A DNA stretch of 64,000 nt, from positions 8,509,814 through 8,573,813 of the forward strand of contig NC_061138.1 of assembly GCF_905220365.1 (NCBI RefSeq), read 5' to 3'. This DNA is from Vanessa cardui. Its lineage: Eukaryota; Arthropoda; Insecta; Lepidoptera; Nymphalidae. Position numbers and translations under genes: made by a program. Shown in pieces: positions 12,376 to 24,300 of this stretch. Numbering within the stretch: position 1 is the stretch's first letter; each line of letters begins with the position of its first letter. Under the pieces are notes generated by a model. The model ran no database searches, was not told the origin of the DNA, and was given only the letters and a program-made list of their open reading frames with translations.

Positions 12376-15300
12376 CTACGTTTTTTTCTTAAAAATGTTC
12401 TGCAGATTCATATTGGTTTTGGACTGTTGGAATATTTGCGTGACTCTTCTCCCGACTTCCTGGGCAGCTTGGAGGTTGGTCGAGGGGCGAGGGGACGGGC
12501 CGCGCGGGACCTCGGCCGGCGAGCCCACGACTTGCAGCAGAGCCTCGATCGCCGGCTTGTACTGCGACAGGGACGGCGCCTGAACTATCTCTTCTAGTTT
12601 CCTGCAAAGCGTTACGTACATTTTTAGGTATATATCGAGGGATCAGAAAACGTAGTAATAAGATATTAATACTTCGTACTGAAATAGGCTATTTGACAAT
12701 GCGAAAAATAAATTGTGAATTATTGTAATCAGTGTATATTATGAGTTTAAAAATGGTTATTTACTAACGAAACTTGAAAATAATACTTATGTTATTCAAA
12801 AATCAATAAATAAAAATGCATTTTTTCAAACGTTTGTCACGTGACACAAAACGCTCCTGATTGGCCGGGCTTATGATGAAGTCACTTTCTTGTAAACCTT
12901 GCTTTTCTACAATATGTACCACAGATTAAAATACAGCAAAGTGACGTCATCGACCCCATTGCAGCGCCATATTGTCCAAGTAGCGTTTTCGCGCGTTATT
13001 TAAATATGGAATTTTTAATATGATATTTTTCGGCTAATATGTACTAGAAATAAAAAAATCAACTTTTACTGGGTTCCTTCTTCTTCTTAATAATATAAAA
13101 TGGATTTTAAAAACCAGTCAAATAGCCTATTTAATGTTAATAGCGAAATAGTTTACGTGTCACCTAAGACCTTGGCCTGTCGCATTTACCCTCAGCTACA
13201 GCCTTCAGCATCAATTGGAGAGAATATTAGTAATAAGCTATTTAATAATGCGAAGAATAAAGTGTCAAATATTGTAATCAGTATATATTATGAGTTTAAA
13301 AAATGATTATTTGTCAACGAAAGTTGAAAATAATAATCAATCTATTCAAAAATCCATAAATAAAAATGCTTTTTTTTAAACGTTTGTCACGTGACACCAA
13401 ACGCTCTGATTGGTCGTGTTTATGAAGACGTCATTTGCTCGTTAATCTCCTTTGCTTCTGTACGTCCATTATATGTGCCACAGATTACAGTACAAGTGAC
13501 GTCAACGACCCCTTTACAGCGCCATATTGTCAAAGTACCGTTTTCGCGAGCTTTTTAAATTTTGAATTTGACAGTTTAATATGTTCTAGAATTAAAAAAA
13601 AAACAACTCCTACCGGGTTCCTGAACCTCTACGAAAAAATATAAAATGAATTTTAGCCGAATTCATAGAGCCAAGATGGTCGAGTGGTTAAAACGCGTTA
13701 ATCATAACCGATGATTGCAGGTTCAAAACCAGACAGGCTGCTATTATTGTTGGATTTTAAAAACCAGTCAAATAGCCTATTATTAAAGATGAGAATTTGG
13801 TTCAATTTTAGTGGATTGGAAAGAATAATGAATCACAAAGTAATAGTAATAATGGAGAGGGCATTGACCGCAGCGCGCGCGGCAAGTCGCGGTGCGGCGC
13901 GCAGCGGTGCACGGCCAGCTGCAGCGCCGGCAGCAGCGCGCCCGCCGCCCCCCGCGCCGCGCCGCCCTCGCACAGCCGGCACAGCGCCGACACCGCTGCA
14001 ACCACACCACACCGCTGTATAAAGCGCCTTCTCACACACTTACCCCCTTCGAGTGTTGTATCGACCGCAGCTCCGTCTACCACACCACGCCGCTGTATAA
14101 AGCGCCTTCACACACACCTACCCCCCCTTCGAGTGTTGTATCGCAGCTCAGTCTAGTGCCTCGATTTAAGGCACTCATGTAAAATTTCTGAGTGCAAGCC
14201 CGGGTCAGATAGATAAATGATAAGTGGGTCTTTCAGTCTCAAGATTTCCACTAGCAACTTAAGTTTGGAAGTTGGAAGTGCGTACACTCCTGTCTACTTG
14301 GGAAAGCATGAAAAGCCGTCTTGCGTCTGAATTTTTTTCTGTCATAATGGATTTAACGTCTCATCCTCTCGAAAAAAAAGATTGCACCTGTGTTTGCAGA
14401 CACACTTCTGCACTATCCTTTGGTCACTCATGAAATCAAAGTTGCTCGAGACATCAATTAGTACATCGAATGAGATTGATTTTTTTAAAATTATTTTCAA
14501 TGTGCACTTTTTCTACAGAAAGTAAAATTACTGTGCAATAAGCCCAAAAGATTTTTCAACGGTAATTATCTTCCCGAATAATAGTAAAAAAATCACATTT
14601 ATTTGTATTATTATTATTATAAAGACGTAACAAATCCCATGTCGCGTAGTACCTCTCTCCGAGGCGGGGCGGCCGTCCTCGTGCGGCAGCAGCAGCAGCG
14701 CGAGCGCCTCGGCGGCGCGGGCCAGCTCGCCGGGCGACAGCTCCCGCGAGCCCAGCGCGCCCTCCAGCGGCGCCCACACGCGAGCGTCGCCCGCCACGCG
14801 CCGCGCCGCGCCGCCCCACGCCGACAGCCCCGCCTCGCGCACCGACCTGCGCACCCGCCGCTATAGCTACCGTTACCGATACGCGACAAACTGCAGAATA
14901 TTCTCGAAAGAATCTACATTCCAAAGCGAGCTGATCAATTAGTTCATATTTGAAATTAAAATCTCGCTTCATACATTTTTCTGGCGGATAGTTTTAATAA
15001 TTAATCTGTCAAAAAAAACTCAGCTTGTGTATTATAATACTACAGGCACTGAACTCTAGAATACTAAACGTTAGTCTCAAGAAGATTTTTGATAACCCCC
15101 GACGCAAAAAGAGGGGTGTTTGACGTGTTTGTCTGTCTGTGTGTCTAGACAGACAGACGTCTGTGGCTCCCGAACGAATGAACCGATTTCAATTTAGTTT
15201 TTTTTTTGTATTATAGGTGTTTTACGGGCGGGTGTACTTATAGTCTCTTCGCGTTAAGAATGCAGTAAGTTGTCATTGTTTACCGGCACCTTTGACCAAT

Positions 15301-18300
15301 CAAATCTTTTCAAATTACAAAGTCAAGTTCACATTGAACAGGTAAAGACATAAGTTCGAACGTAATGGTTGTGGATTTAATTAATTATTAACTGATATTA
15401 AAAAAAATTAATACCACACCACTTTGTAAAACTAAAAGTGCGAGAAATGCTGCGACCACGTCTTACGAGAAGAAATTGCCAAGTGGGATTTAGATAATGT
15501 TATGGAACTCGCTGCAGAAAATTATTTTATTAAAAACACTAACGACGACAGTAATAGTGTAAGTAATAGTGATTAAAATATTAATGACTTAATTTCGATA
15601 TTTTACGTTAATGTGTACTTTTTAAATTCATTACACTTAGTCTTTAAAACAAATATAATTTGTTGGAATTTTAACACAAATATACATACATCTTTACCCT
15701 TCTTTTAAAAAGATTTGATTGGTCAAACAATGAAAACTCACTGCATTCTTAACGCGAACAGACTATAGTTACTTAACCGATATTTTATATCGTTATATGT
15801 AAGTACTAAGTATATTTTCTAGTGAGACTTACACATCGTCATCATAAAGCAAGGCGACGATGGCGGGGAGGATCTGTTTGTCTATGCTCTCCTCGTCCAC
15901 TTCCGTTATGTTAAGCAGTTCCGTGATGAGGTTGGCGATGTACACTCGGACTGCGCTGCCGCTCGAACTGTCGCAACTCGTGGCCGAGACTGCAATGCAA
16001 AATTACCCCCTCATGTTGAAATAAATAATTATCAATTTCAAAATCAATGCTAATATTGTTAAAACTCAACTCAAACTCAAATTTAAATAAAACTAGTTAT
16101 AACGGATTTGAATCGCGTATATTCTACCCGTGACCACGAACGCTGTAAAGTGCTCGAAACGTCGGGTTGCCAAAAATAATTAATATATGCGATTCAAATC
16201 CGTTATAACTAGTTTTATTTAAATGTGTAATAATCGCGAAAATTTAAGACAACACTATGCAAACTCAAATTGCTTTATTCAATATAGAAGATTATACTTT
16301 CTTACTGATGGTCAATTGAAACAGTACCACCTCCACAAAATCAGTAATATTTTTTCGTACATACATAACATTACAGAATATATATTGAGAAGCAACAGTC
16401 AATATCTTAATTTATCTAAATTTATTCCTTAACGATTCTTTAGCTCCTAGGTTATAGATTGCGCGAATAGCCCTCTTCTGCAGCATAAATATAGTATGGA
16501 TTTTTGTTTGTTGATGGATGTTACTTAATTATAAAAAATCAACTCACACTCCCGCAGATGTTGCAAGAAGAAATTAAGCGTATCTGGCTTGTTTTGTGAC
16601 AAATATTTAAAGGGAATAGAAAATATTTTCGTTGGAAGACCTCTCAAGCTGCTGTACATGACCCATCTGTGAAATGTCAAACGAATATTATCTCGAACAG
16701 TTTTTACGTAACATAGTTTGTATATATGGCGTTAATGATAGACCTAAATCTGTACCTACATATTACTATTCCTTTGCAACGATTTCGACGAAACGAAAGA
16801 GTAAAATCTTAATATATAAAAATCCAGTGTCACAATGTATGTTCCCAGTGAACTCTTCACCAACTCAACCGATATTGATGAAATTTGGCATTTATGTGTA
16901 ATTTGGTCCAACTTAAGAGATAGAATAGTTTTCATTTCGATTAATGGCCTCAATGATTTATAAATAACAATAAACTGATTATCAAAGTTGATTGTTGTTA
17001 TTAATTGTAAGTTACGAAAATTTCGAACAGATGGCGCCTCACATAGGATTTTTTACAGAAATCTGTCAGACCGTTTATCATTAACTTATCATAGATGGCG
17101 CTACCGTTGAATTTTAGATTTCATTTTCCACTACACGTGGTGCTGGCCATTTTTTGATCGATACTCTCTGTGACATCGCTTTTTCTGGATCATTTTTCAT
17201 TTTATTTTCATTTGTTGTATATTATTTTGGATATCTATATAGCTACTAATTTACAGTTACATAATGCAGTGAAATATAAGAACAACAAAATAATAGTACA
17301 AGGAATTTATTCACATAAAATTTTCAGTAAAATGCCACCAAAAAAATCTAACCTCAACAATGCCCGTAGCAAAAAAGCTCGACAACGGCGCCTTGAAAGA
17401 GCTCACGAATCAGTCGAACAAAGAGCAGAAAAAAATGAAGCTCAAAGAATTCGCATAGCTGATATTCGTGCGCATGAATCAAGAGAACAGCGTGATAATC
17501 GTCTCCAAGAATATTTATCGAGAACAAGAGCTGCACGTGGACAACACATAGATTCAATTAGAGAACGAGACCGAGAAAGGCAGCGAACCAGTCGTGCATT
17601 ATAACACGTGAATCATTTGTTCGTCTTGGGTTTAATTGTGCACCAGACATTAATTACTCAGCCGATCCCAAAGTTACCATCGGTGCGATAAACAAAATAT
17701 GCAAACATTGTCAGGCGTTAAAATTTCGGAATGAATCACCTGGCATGTGTTGTGCCTCAGGGAAAGTTGTATTATTACCACTCCCTACTCCGCCTGAACC
17801 TTTGAAATCTCTTCTTTCTGGCATTTCAAATGATTCAAAATTATTTTTGCGTAAGACACGAAAGTTTAATTCTTGCTTTCAAATGACATCATTTGGAGCA
17901 TCAAAAATTTGCGATCTCTCAACTGATGGTCGTAATTTTGAAACAACATTTAAAATACAAGGACAAGTGTACCATAAAATAGGGTCATTGATGCCAATGC
18001 CAAATGAAGATCCAAAATTTCTCCAAATCTATTTTATGGGCAGTTGTGAAGAACGTGTGACAACGCGATGCCAGTATAATTTTATTGAACAAGCAGAAGA
18101 GAGATCAATTGTAGTATCGTTAGAAATTTTTTTGGAGAACCGTAATCATCTGATTCAATTGTTTAAAAGAGTATCACCACAATTAAAAGGTGACAATTAT
18201 CAAATCGTCACTAAAGCTGACAAAGTACCATCGGGAGGACACGCTGGCAGGTTCAATGCGCCAACTGTAGATGAAGTTGCGATTATTATGGTCGGTGATC

Positions 18301-21300
18301 CAGTTGACGACAGATCTATAAAAATTACCCGCCGAGATAATACTGTGAGTAGAATTTCAGATATACACCGTTCGTACGACGCACTCCAGTACCCATTGAT
18401 ATTCTGGCAAGGACAACACGAATATCACATCAATATCAAACAGCGTGATCCAATTAATGGTAATTAATGGTAATTAAATAAAAAAGTTCAATTCAATGAA
18501 TTACTACGCCCATCGATTAATGATTAGACATAATCAGGACAACTATATTCTTCGATATCGTCAGTTGTATCATCAATACGTCGTGGATATGTTTGCTAAA
18601 ATTGAAAGTGAACGCTTGCGATTCATTCGGTTTAACCAAGTTAAATTACGATCAGAGGATTACATCCACTTACGAGATGCTGTTGTTGGAAACATGGCGC
18701 TTCAGTAAACTTTAATGTGACAAACTGTGATTTATTTTAATTAAAGGTTATCAGAGTATTTATAAATAAAATGAAATTAAAAATTCTATGTTAATTTGTG
18801 TTAAATTTTGTCTTTTAAATCCTTCCTTAATCACTCAGCCACAGCAACGCGTGGCCGGGTCTGCTAGTATAAAAAAAAATTTCCACTGCTGGATCTCGGC
18901 CTATTCTTCGTTTCCAACCACGGCTTTAATGACGGCGCAAAATGTTATTATTTTTAAAATGAGTTTTTAACTCCTCCGATGATATGAACATGATATGATG
19001 ATGATATGATAGGACTAATTATTATTATAAGATATGCTTATGTGTCAATGGATAATCTGCCTTAGACTGAACTATAATTCATTCCACGAATCAAACTACT
19101 AAGGAACTAATTAATCACGCATCATTTATCAATCCGACATGCAAGACAATCCTTATTTTTATGGTATAGGTTGGCGGACGAGCATACGAGCCACCTGATG
19201 GTAAGTGGTCACCATCACCCATAGACAATGACGCTGTAAGAAATATTAACTATTCCTTACATCGTCAATGTGCCACCAACCTTGGGAACTAAGATGTTAT
19301 GTCCCTTGTGCCTGTAGTTACTCTGGATCACTCACCCTTCACGGGAACACAACAATACTGAGTACTGTTATTCCTATGAAATTATTTGAAATAAGGCACG
19401 CATATCAACCAATTAACGCACGAAAGCAATTTCCTTTGGGAGCTCGTTTCGTGGAATGGACTTTAAAATAAAAAAAAATGTCTTTATGCGTTAATAAGGA
19501 TGATTAATTAACTTACTTTTCCAAAAATTCTCCATGTTTCGTTCTCGCCTCGCACGCTATCAGCACCGTTATTAAGTAAATGCCAACAATAACGACGCGA
19601 TCAACATTAACCGCGTGTAGTTTCTCTAATTTATTCTCCAAGTCCATAATTATCTCTTTGAATATAGGATTTAAGATTTTCGAAGAGAATTCAGCACCAA
19701 AGTTATCTACGTAATTATTAAATAAATTTATAAGCATTTCATATATTGCGTGGTGACTTAATATCTTGCTATTTGTTGCTATATCTAAAATTTGTTTTAC
19801 TCTGTAAAAAATAAACAGATGATAATTATGAAACGAAAATAAAAGGATTAATAATACATTGCTTCGAATAAAGAAATATATTATACTATAGAGGAATTAA
19901 GTAACAAATTGTGCAATAACACATGCAAATTTATCACATATAAAAAGTAAGCTAAAATTTACTTTAAAGTAATAATATGAAATACAGAATACTATTTACT
20001 TTATTTATTGTTTTATATTTTCATTCAGTTTAGTATGTAATTTAACAAATATTAAAAAATCTAATTAAATAAATTAATTGAATAAATTTCATATATTATA
20101 ATTAAAAAAAAAAATTTGAATAAAGTGTTATCTTTAGCATAACAAATTTGGGAATTATATGAAATTAAATCACTACTATCGACATCAAAGTCATATTAAC
20201 TACTGAGACTAAATACTGAACGTTCATTGGTCGCAGATTACGTCATCAGCTGGCATCGACCAATAAACAATTAGAATTCGGAATGGTGTGTGCAATGAAA
20301 TACTCACACACTAATAAACCAATTCAGTTCGTCCCATCTCGCTTCGGGGTTGTCTTTCAATAAGCTACTCATTGCTGTCAATAACATCTTAGCATCAACA
20401 TCATCAGTCATATAACATTGTAAATCTATAAACTTTTTCTCACTCAACGGCACTTCTTGCAGGTTTACGGTTTCCATATCACAGTTACTCAGGTTTGTAT
20501 CTTTAACTAATTGTACATTAATCACATAGGCCAGTTGCGCTAAAACTAAAGCTTGCATCACATCCAAATATAATAATACGGTTTTCCATTCGTTATCTGC
20601 GCTCGCTATCACTAAATTGTTCATTATTCTGCTAAACAGATCTGAAGAAAATTTCCCTGTAATTAAAAACACAAGTATCATTTAATCCGAAATGTTAATG
20701 ACAAATAAAAAAAATGTATTAAACACCATTGAAAAACTTAAGGTAAAATAGGACTATAAAGTATCATAATTGCATAAAACTTCAAGATCCCAGAAATCTG
20801 TTACTATCAATTACGGTGGAATATTTGCCCATCTGAGTAAGTACTCCTGTCCAGATGGACAAATAGTTTCGACCACGGTTTTGTTTTCGTTTTAGGAGTC
20901 GGTCGCAGTTTGCCTTGAAATTATTACAGATAGACAGAAAGATGGAGTCAGATATACAGGGTTATTGGTAACTCTTGAAAATTTTGAAAAAAGCTAAAAA
21001 ACATGATAACTCAAAAATGGGTGACTTTTGGATTATGCATATGGGGGTTAAAATAATTGCAAATAGTAACCCTTATCACCTCTTAACGGATATACGTCGA
21101 GCTACCAATAACCCTGTACATATGTAACAAAATAATATTTACCAGCTAATAGAGAACTCCTCGCCAAAATTGGCACAAACACACTGATCGTATCTTTAAC
21201 ATTCTTCTCCACTGAATCCTTGAGGAAGCTGAACATGATATTCTCCAGCTGGCCGTACTTGTGTTCCGCGACCGGACACACGAGGCAGGCGGACTTGAGG

Positions 21301-24300
21301 CCGATGCTCCTTATTTCCGGTTCACTAGACTCGCACATGAGCACGACCAGACTGAGCAAGAGAGACGTGCACAGCTCGACGGGCACGTACGGGGCTATCG
21401 AGAGGCAGACTTGGCTCGCGAGTATTCGTCTCTCGATGGACCTGGATGCCAGCAGTTCCGCTATCGAAGATAACACTTCCCCACTGCCGCCCCACTTTAC
21501 GACAAGACATGTCGCTGAAAAAATAATCATCGTCATAATATTTATGCAGGTAGTGTGTACCGTAGGCGCGATCTGTGATCGGGAAAGACTTTTAGTCTCA
21601 TACACTCCGATGTAATTACGATGATAAAAATATGATGCTTTGCTTATATAAAAAAAAGTACCAACTTCAATGTTATATTAAAAAAATAAATGTCTTTGCC
21701 AAGATACACATTCTCCACATGAGAAATAAAGATTTCTAAACGGAACGTTGGAATAATACAAAAACTCTCCTCACAATCAATACTTTATCTCTCCTGAAGT
21801 GGTTTACGATCCTTCCGATTCGACGATTCAAGTAAGAATGACCATTTCTAGGCTTACTCCTAGTATTTAATGTTTACACGCCCCTACTTCGACTGTAGCA
21901 ACATCCGGTTTCGATCCATTTTAAAAAAACAATTTAGTCAAAACCGGATGTTGACAATCAACGCAAATTGTAACAACTATTTAAATCGAATTATTTATGC
22001 TGATAATACTTTAATACATTAAAACAATAAAATATGATCATATTAAAATAAATATGGCGCTGAGATGGCCCAGTGGTTAGAACGCGTGCATCTTAACCGA
22101 TGATTGCGGGTTCAAACCCAGGCAAGCACCACTATATATATGTGCTTAATTGTGTTTATAATTCATCTCGTGCTCGGCGGTGAAGGAAAACATCGGGAGG
22201 AAACCTGCATGTGTCTAATTTCATCGAAATTCTGTCACATGTGCATTCCACCAACCCGCATTGGAACAGCGTGGTGGAATATGTTCCAATCTCTCTCCTT
22301 AATGGAAGAGGAGGCCTTATCTCAGCAGTGGGAAATTTACAGGCTGTTACTTTACTTTTTTTTTTTACTTTTAAAATAAATATGGTAACAGGAATAAGAT
22401 AAAGGGGCAGTCGTGGTAGGAGGGAGGTGTGGTACCTTCGCAGAGGGCGCGCGCGTCGGGCGGCTCGGGCTTCTTGTAGAGCGTGAGCAGCGCGTGCAGC
22501 GTGCGCGCGCGCCGCGCGTCGCCGGCCGGCAGCAGCGCCGCCGCGCCCGCCAGCAGCGCCGCCGCCTCGCCGCGCCGCGCCACCAGCGTGTGCGGCAGCA
22601 CCTGCGCACCACACGTATAGCTGCGGAGCGGGAGCGGTCGAACGAACGCGCTTGTCGCCAACGATTGTTGGTGATTCGTGCCGCTATGCGCTGAGTTCGG
22701 TCAAAATGGAGGAAGCTAGTCCCGCGCCACCAGCGTGTGCGGCAGCACCTGCGCACCACACATACAGTTTGACGACCTCCATGGTCGAGTGGTATGTACA
22801 CCGGTTTTCATGGGTACGCCACTCTGAGGTCCCGGGTTCGATTCCCGGCCGAGTCGATGTAGATTACCATTAGTTTTCTATGTTGTCTTGGGTCTGGGTG
22901 TTTGTGGTACCGTCGTTACTTCTTATTTCCATAACACAAGTGCGTCAGCTACTTACATTGGGATCAGAGTAATGTATGTGATGTTGTCTCATATTTATAT
23001 TTATATTTATAGCTGCGGAGCGGGAGTGGTCGAACGAACGCGCTTGATTGTTGGTGATTCGTGGTATGCGTTGAGTTCGGTCAAAATGGAGGAAGCTAGT
23101 ACTGGTGAGCACCCTCTTAGATTCACATCTAGTGGCAGTACGTAAAACCGAATTTGCTCCGGTTAGTCGTCGCCATCCATGGATGGCCTTTTATTTAAAA
23201 AAATAAAAACATGACTTATTCAAAAATAATAAAAAAAAAACTATTTCTAACCATTGTCCGTGGCATTGTTTCTGACAATAAAAAAATAACTATGTGTGGA
23301 AAAACAAGCTCACATATAAATAAAACTAGTTATAACGGATTTTAATCGTGTATATTAATTATTTTGGACATCCCGACGATTCGAGCACTTTACAGCGTTC
23401 GTGGTCACGGGTAGACAAGCTCACATGATTTATATATCGTTCAAATATTACACTCCTTTTCGGTGGCAAATTGCGTGTAATTGTAATTATATAGTATTAT
23501 GTGAAATTATATTGAAAATAAAATGTCCCAGTCTTACGCGCGGCAGTCCGCAAATGAAATTCATGATAACTATACTTTGTTTAAAATCAAACTCACTCGT
23601 GGCAGTGTGTCCGCCACTAGAGGTAGCAGTCCAGGTAATGTGATGGGTTGTTTGCTGGTCACCAAGTCTGAGAGTAGATCGTTGGCTAGAGGCTCATTTA
23701 GGTCTGTTGATTCGTAACACCACGACAGTATCGATTCCTTCAGGTTGTTAGGAAGAGTACTAGAAATATAACGATAATTTATAAATTTAGAGTGCAATAG
23801 AAAGAAACTTTTTAAATATGATTCCTAATATATTTTTTTAACAGGCTCTCAGATTATAAAACATAAGTCAGATACAGCGCGCGTAACATAAAAAGTAAAG
23901 CAACAAAAATATATAAAAAACAAAAGCGATATTTAGTAGCGATGTTTATTCTAATGGATTCAATAAACATCGCTAATACATATATTAATTTCATAAAAAG
24001 AAGATGTTGGAGGCAAAAAATAACGATACAAGAGACTGTAATAGGCTATTTGACTGGTTTTTAAAATCCATTTTATATTATTAGTAGAGGTTAAGGATCC
24101 CAGTAAAAGTAGATTTTTTTATTTCTAGTACATATGTGCCGAAAAATATCATATTAAAAATTCCATATTTAAATAACGCGCGAAAACGCTACTTGGACAA
24201 TATGGCGCTGCAATGGGGTCGGTGACGTTACTTTGCTGTATTTTAATCTGTGGTACATATAGCAGAAAAGCGAGGTTTATAAGAAAGTGACTTCATCATA

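Noticed and set aside
13668..13750. tRNA-like sequence with A and B boxes
   Set aside because: It has no complete cloverleaf and matches the SINE heads; not a functional tRNA gene. The same applies to 22771-22860 and 58190-58255.
13711..14182. Several long ORFs rich in Arg, Ala and Pro on both strands
   Set aside because: GC-rich sequence has few stops; only the minus frame with splice signals (13995-13869) fits RELCH.
14556..14972. 138-aa and other minus-strand ORFs overlapping the RELCH exon
   Set aside because: Alternative frames of the GC-rich exon 14846-14653; phase and homology select a different frame.
16674..16953. ORFs around the Helitron 5' end
   Set aside because: They cross the Helitron boundary at 16807, so they cannot be conserved genes.
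18980..19020. GATGATATGA direct repeats, considered as a CRISPR-like or regulatory array
   Set aside because: A short microsatellite-like run without spacers; CRISPR does not occur in nuclear animal DNA.
21220..21615. 131-aa plus-strand ORF
   Set aside because: Antisense shadow of the RELCH exon 21514-21143, which has homology and splice sites.
22104..22402. ORFs resembling those at 1288-1544
   Set aside because: Same SINE family; similarity is due to the repeat, not to a protein family.
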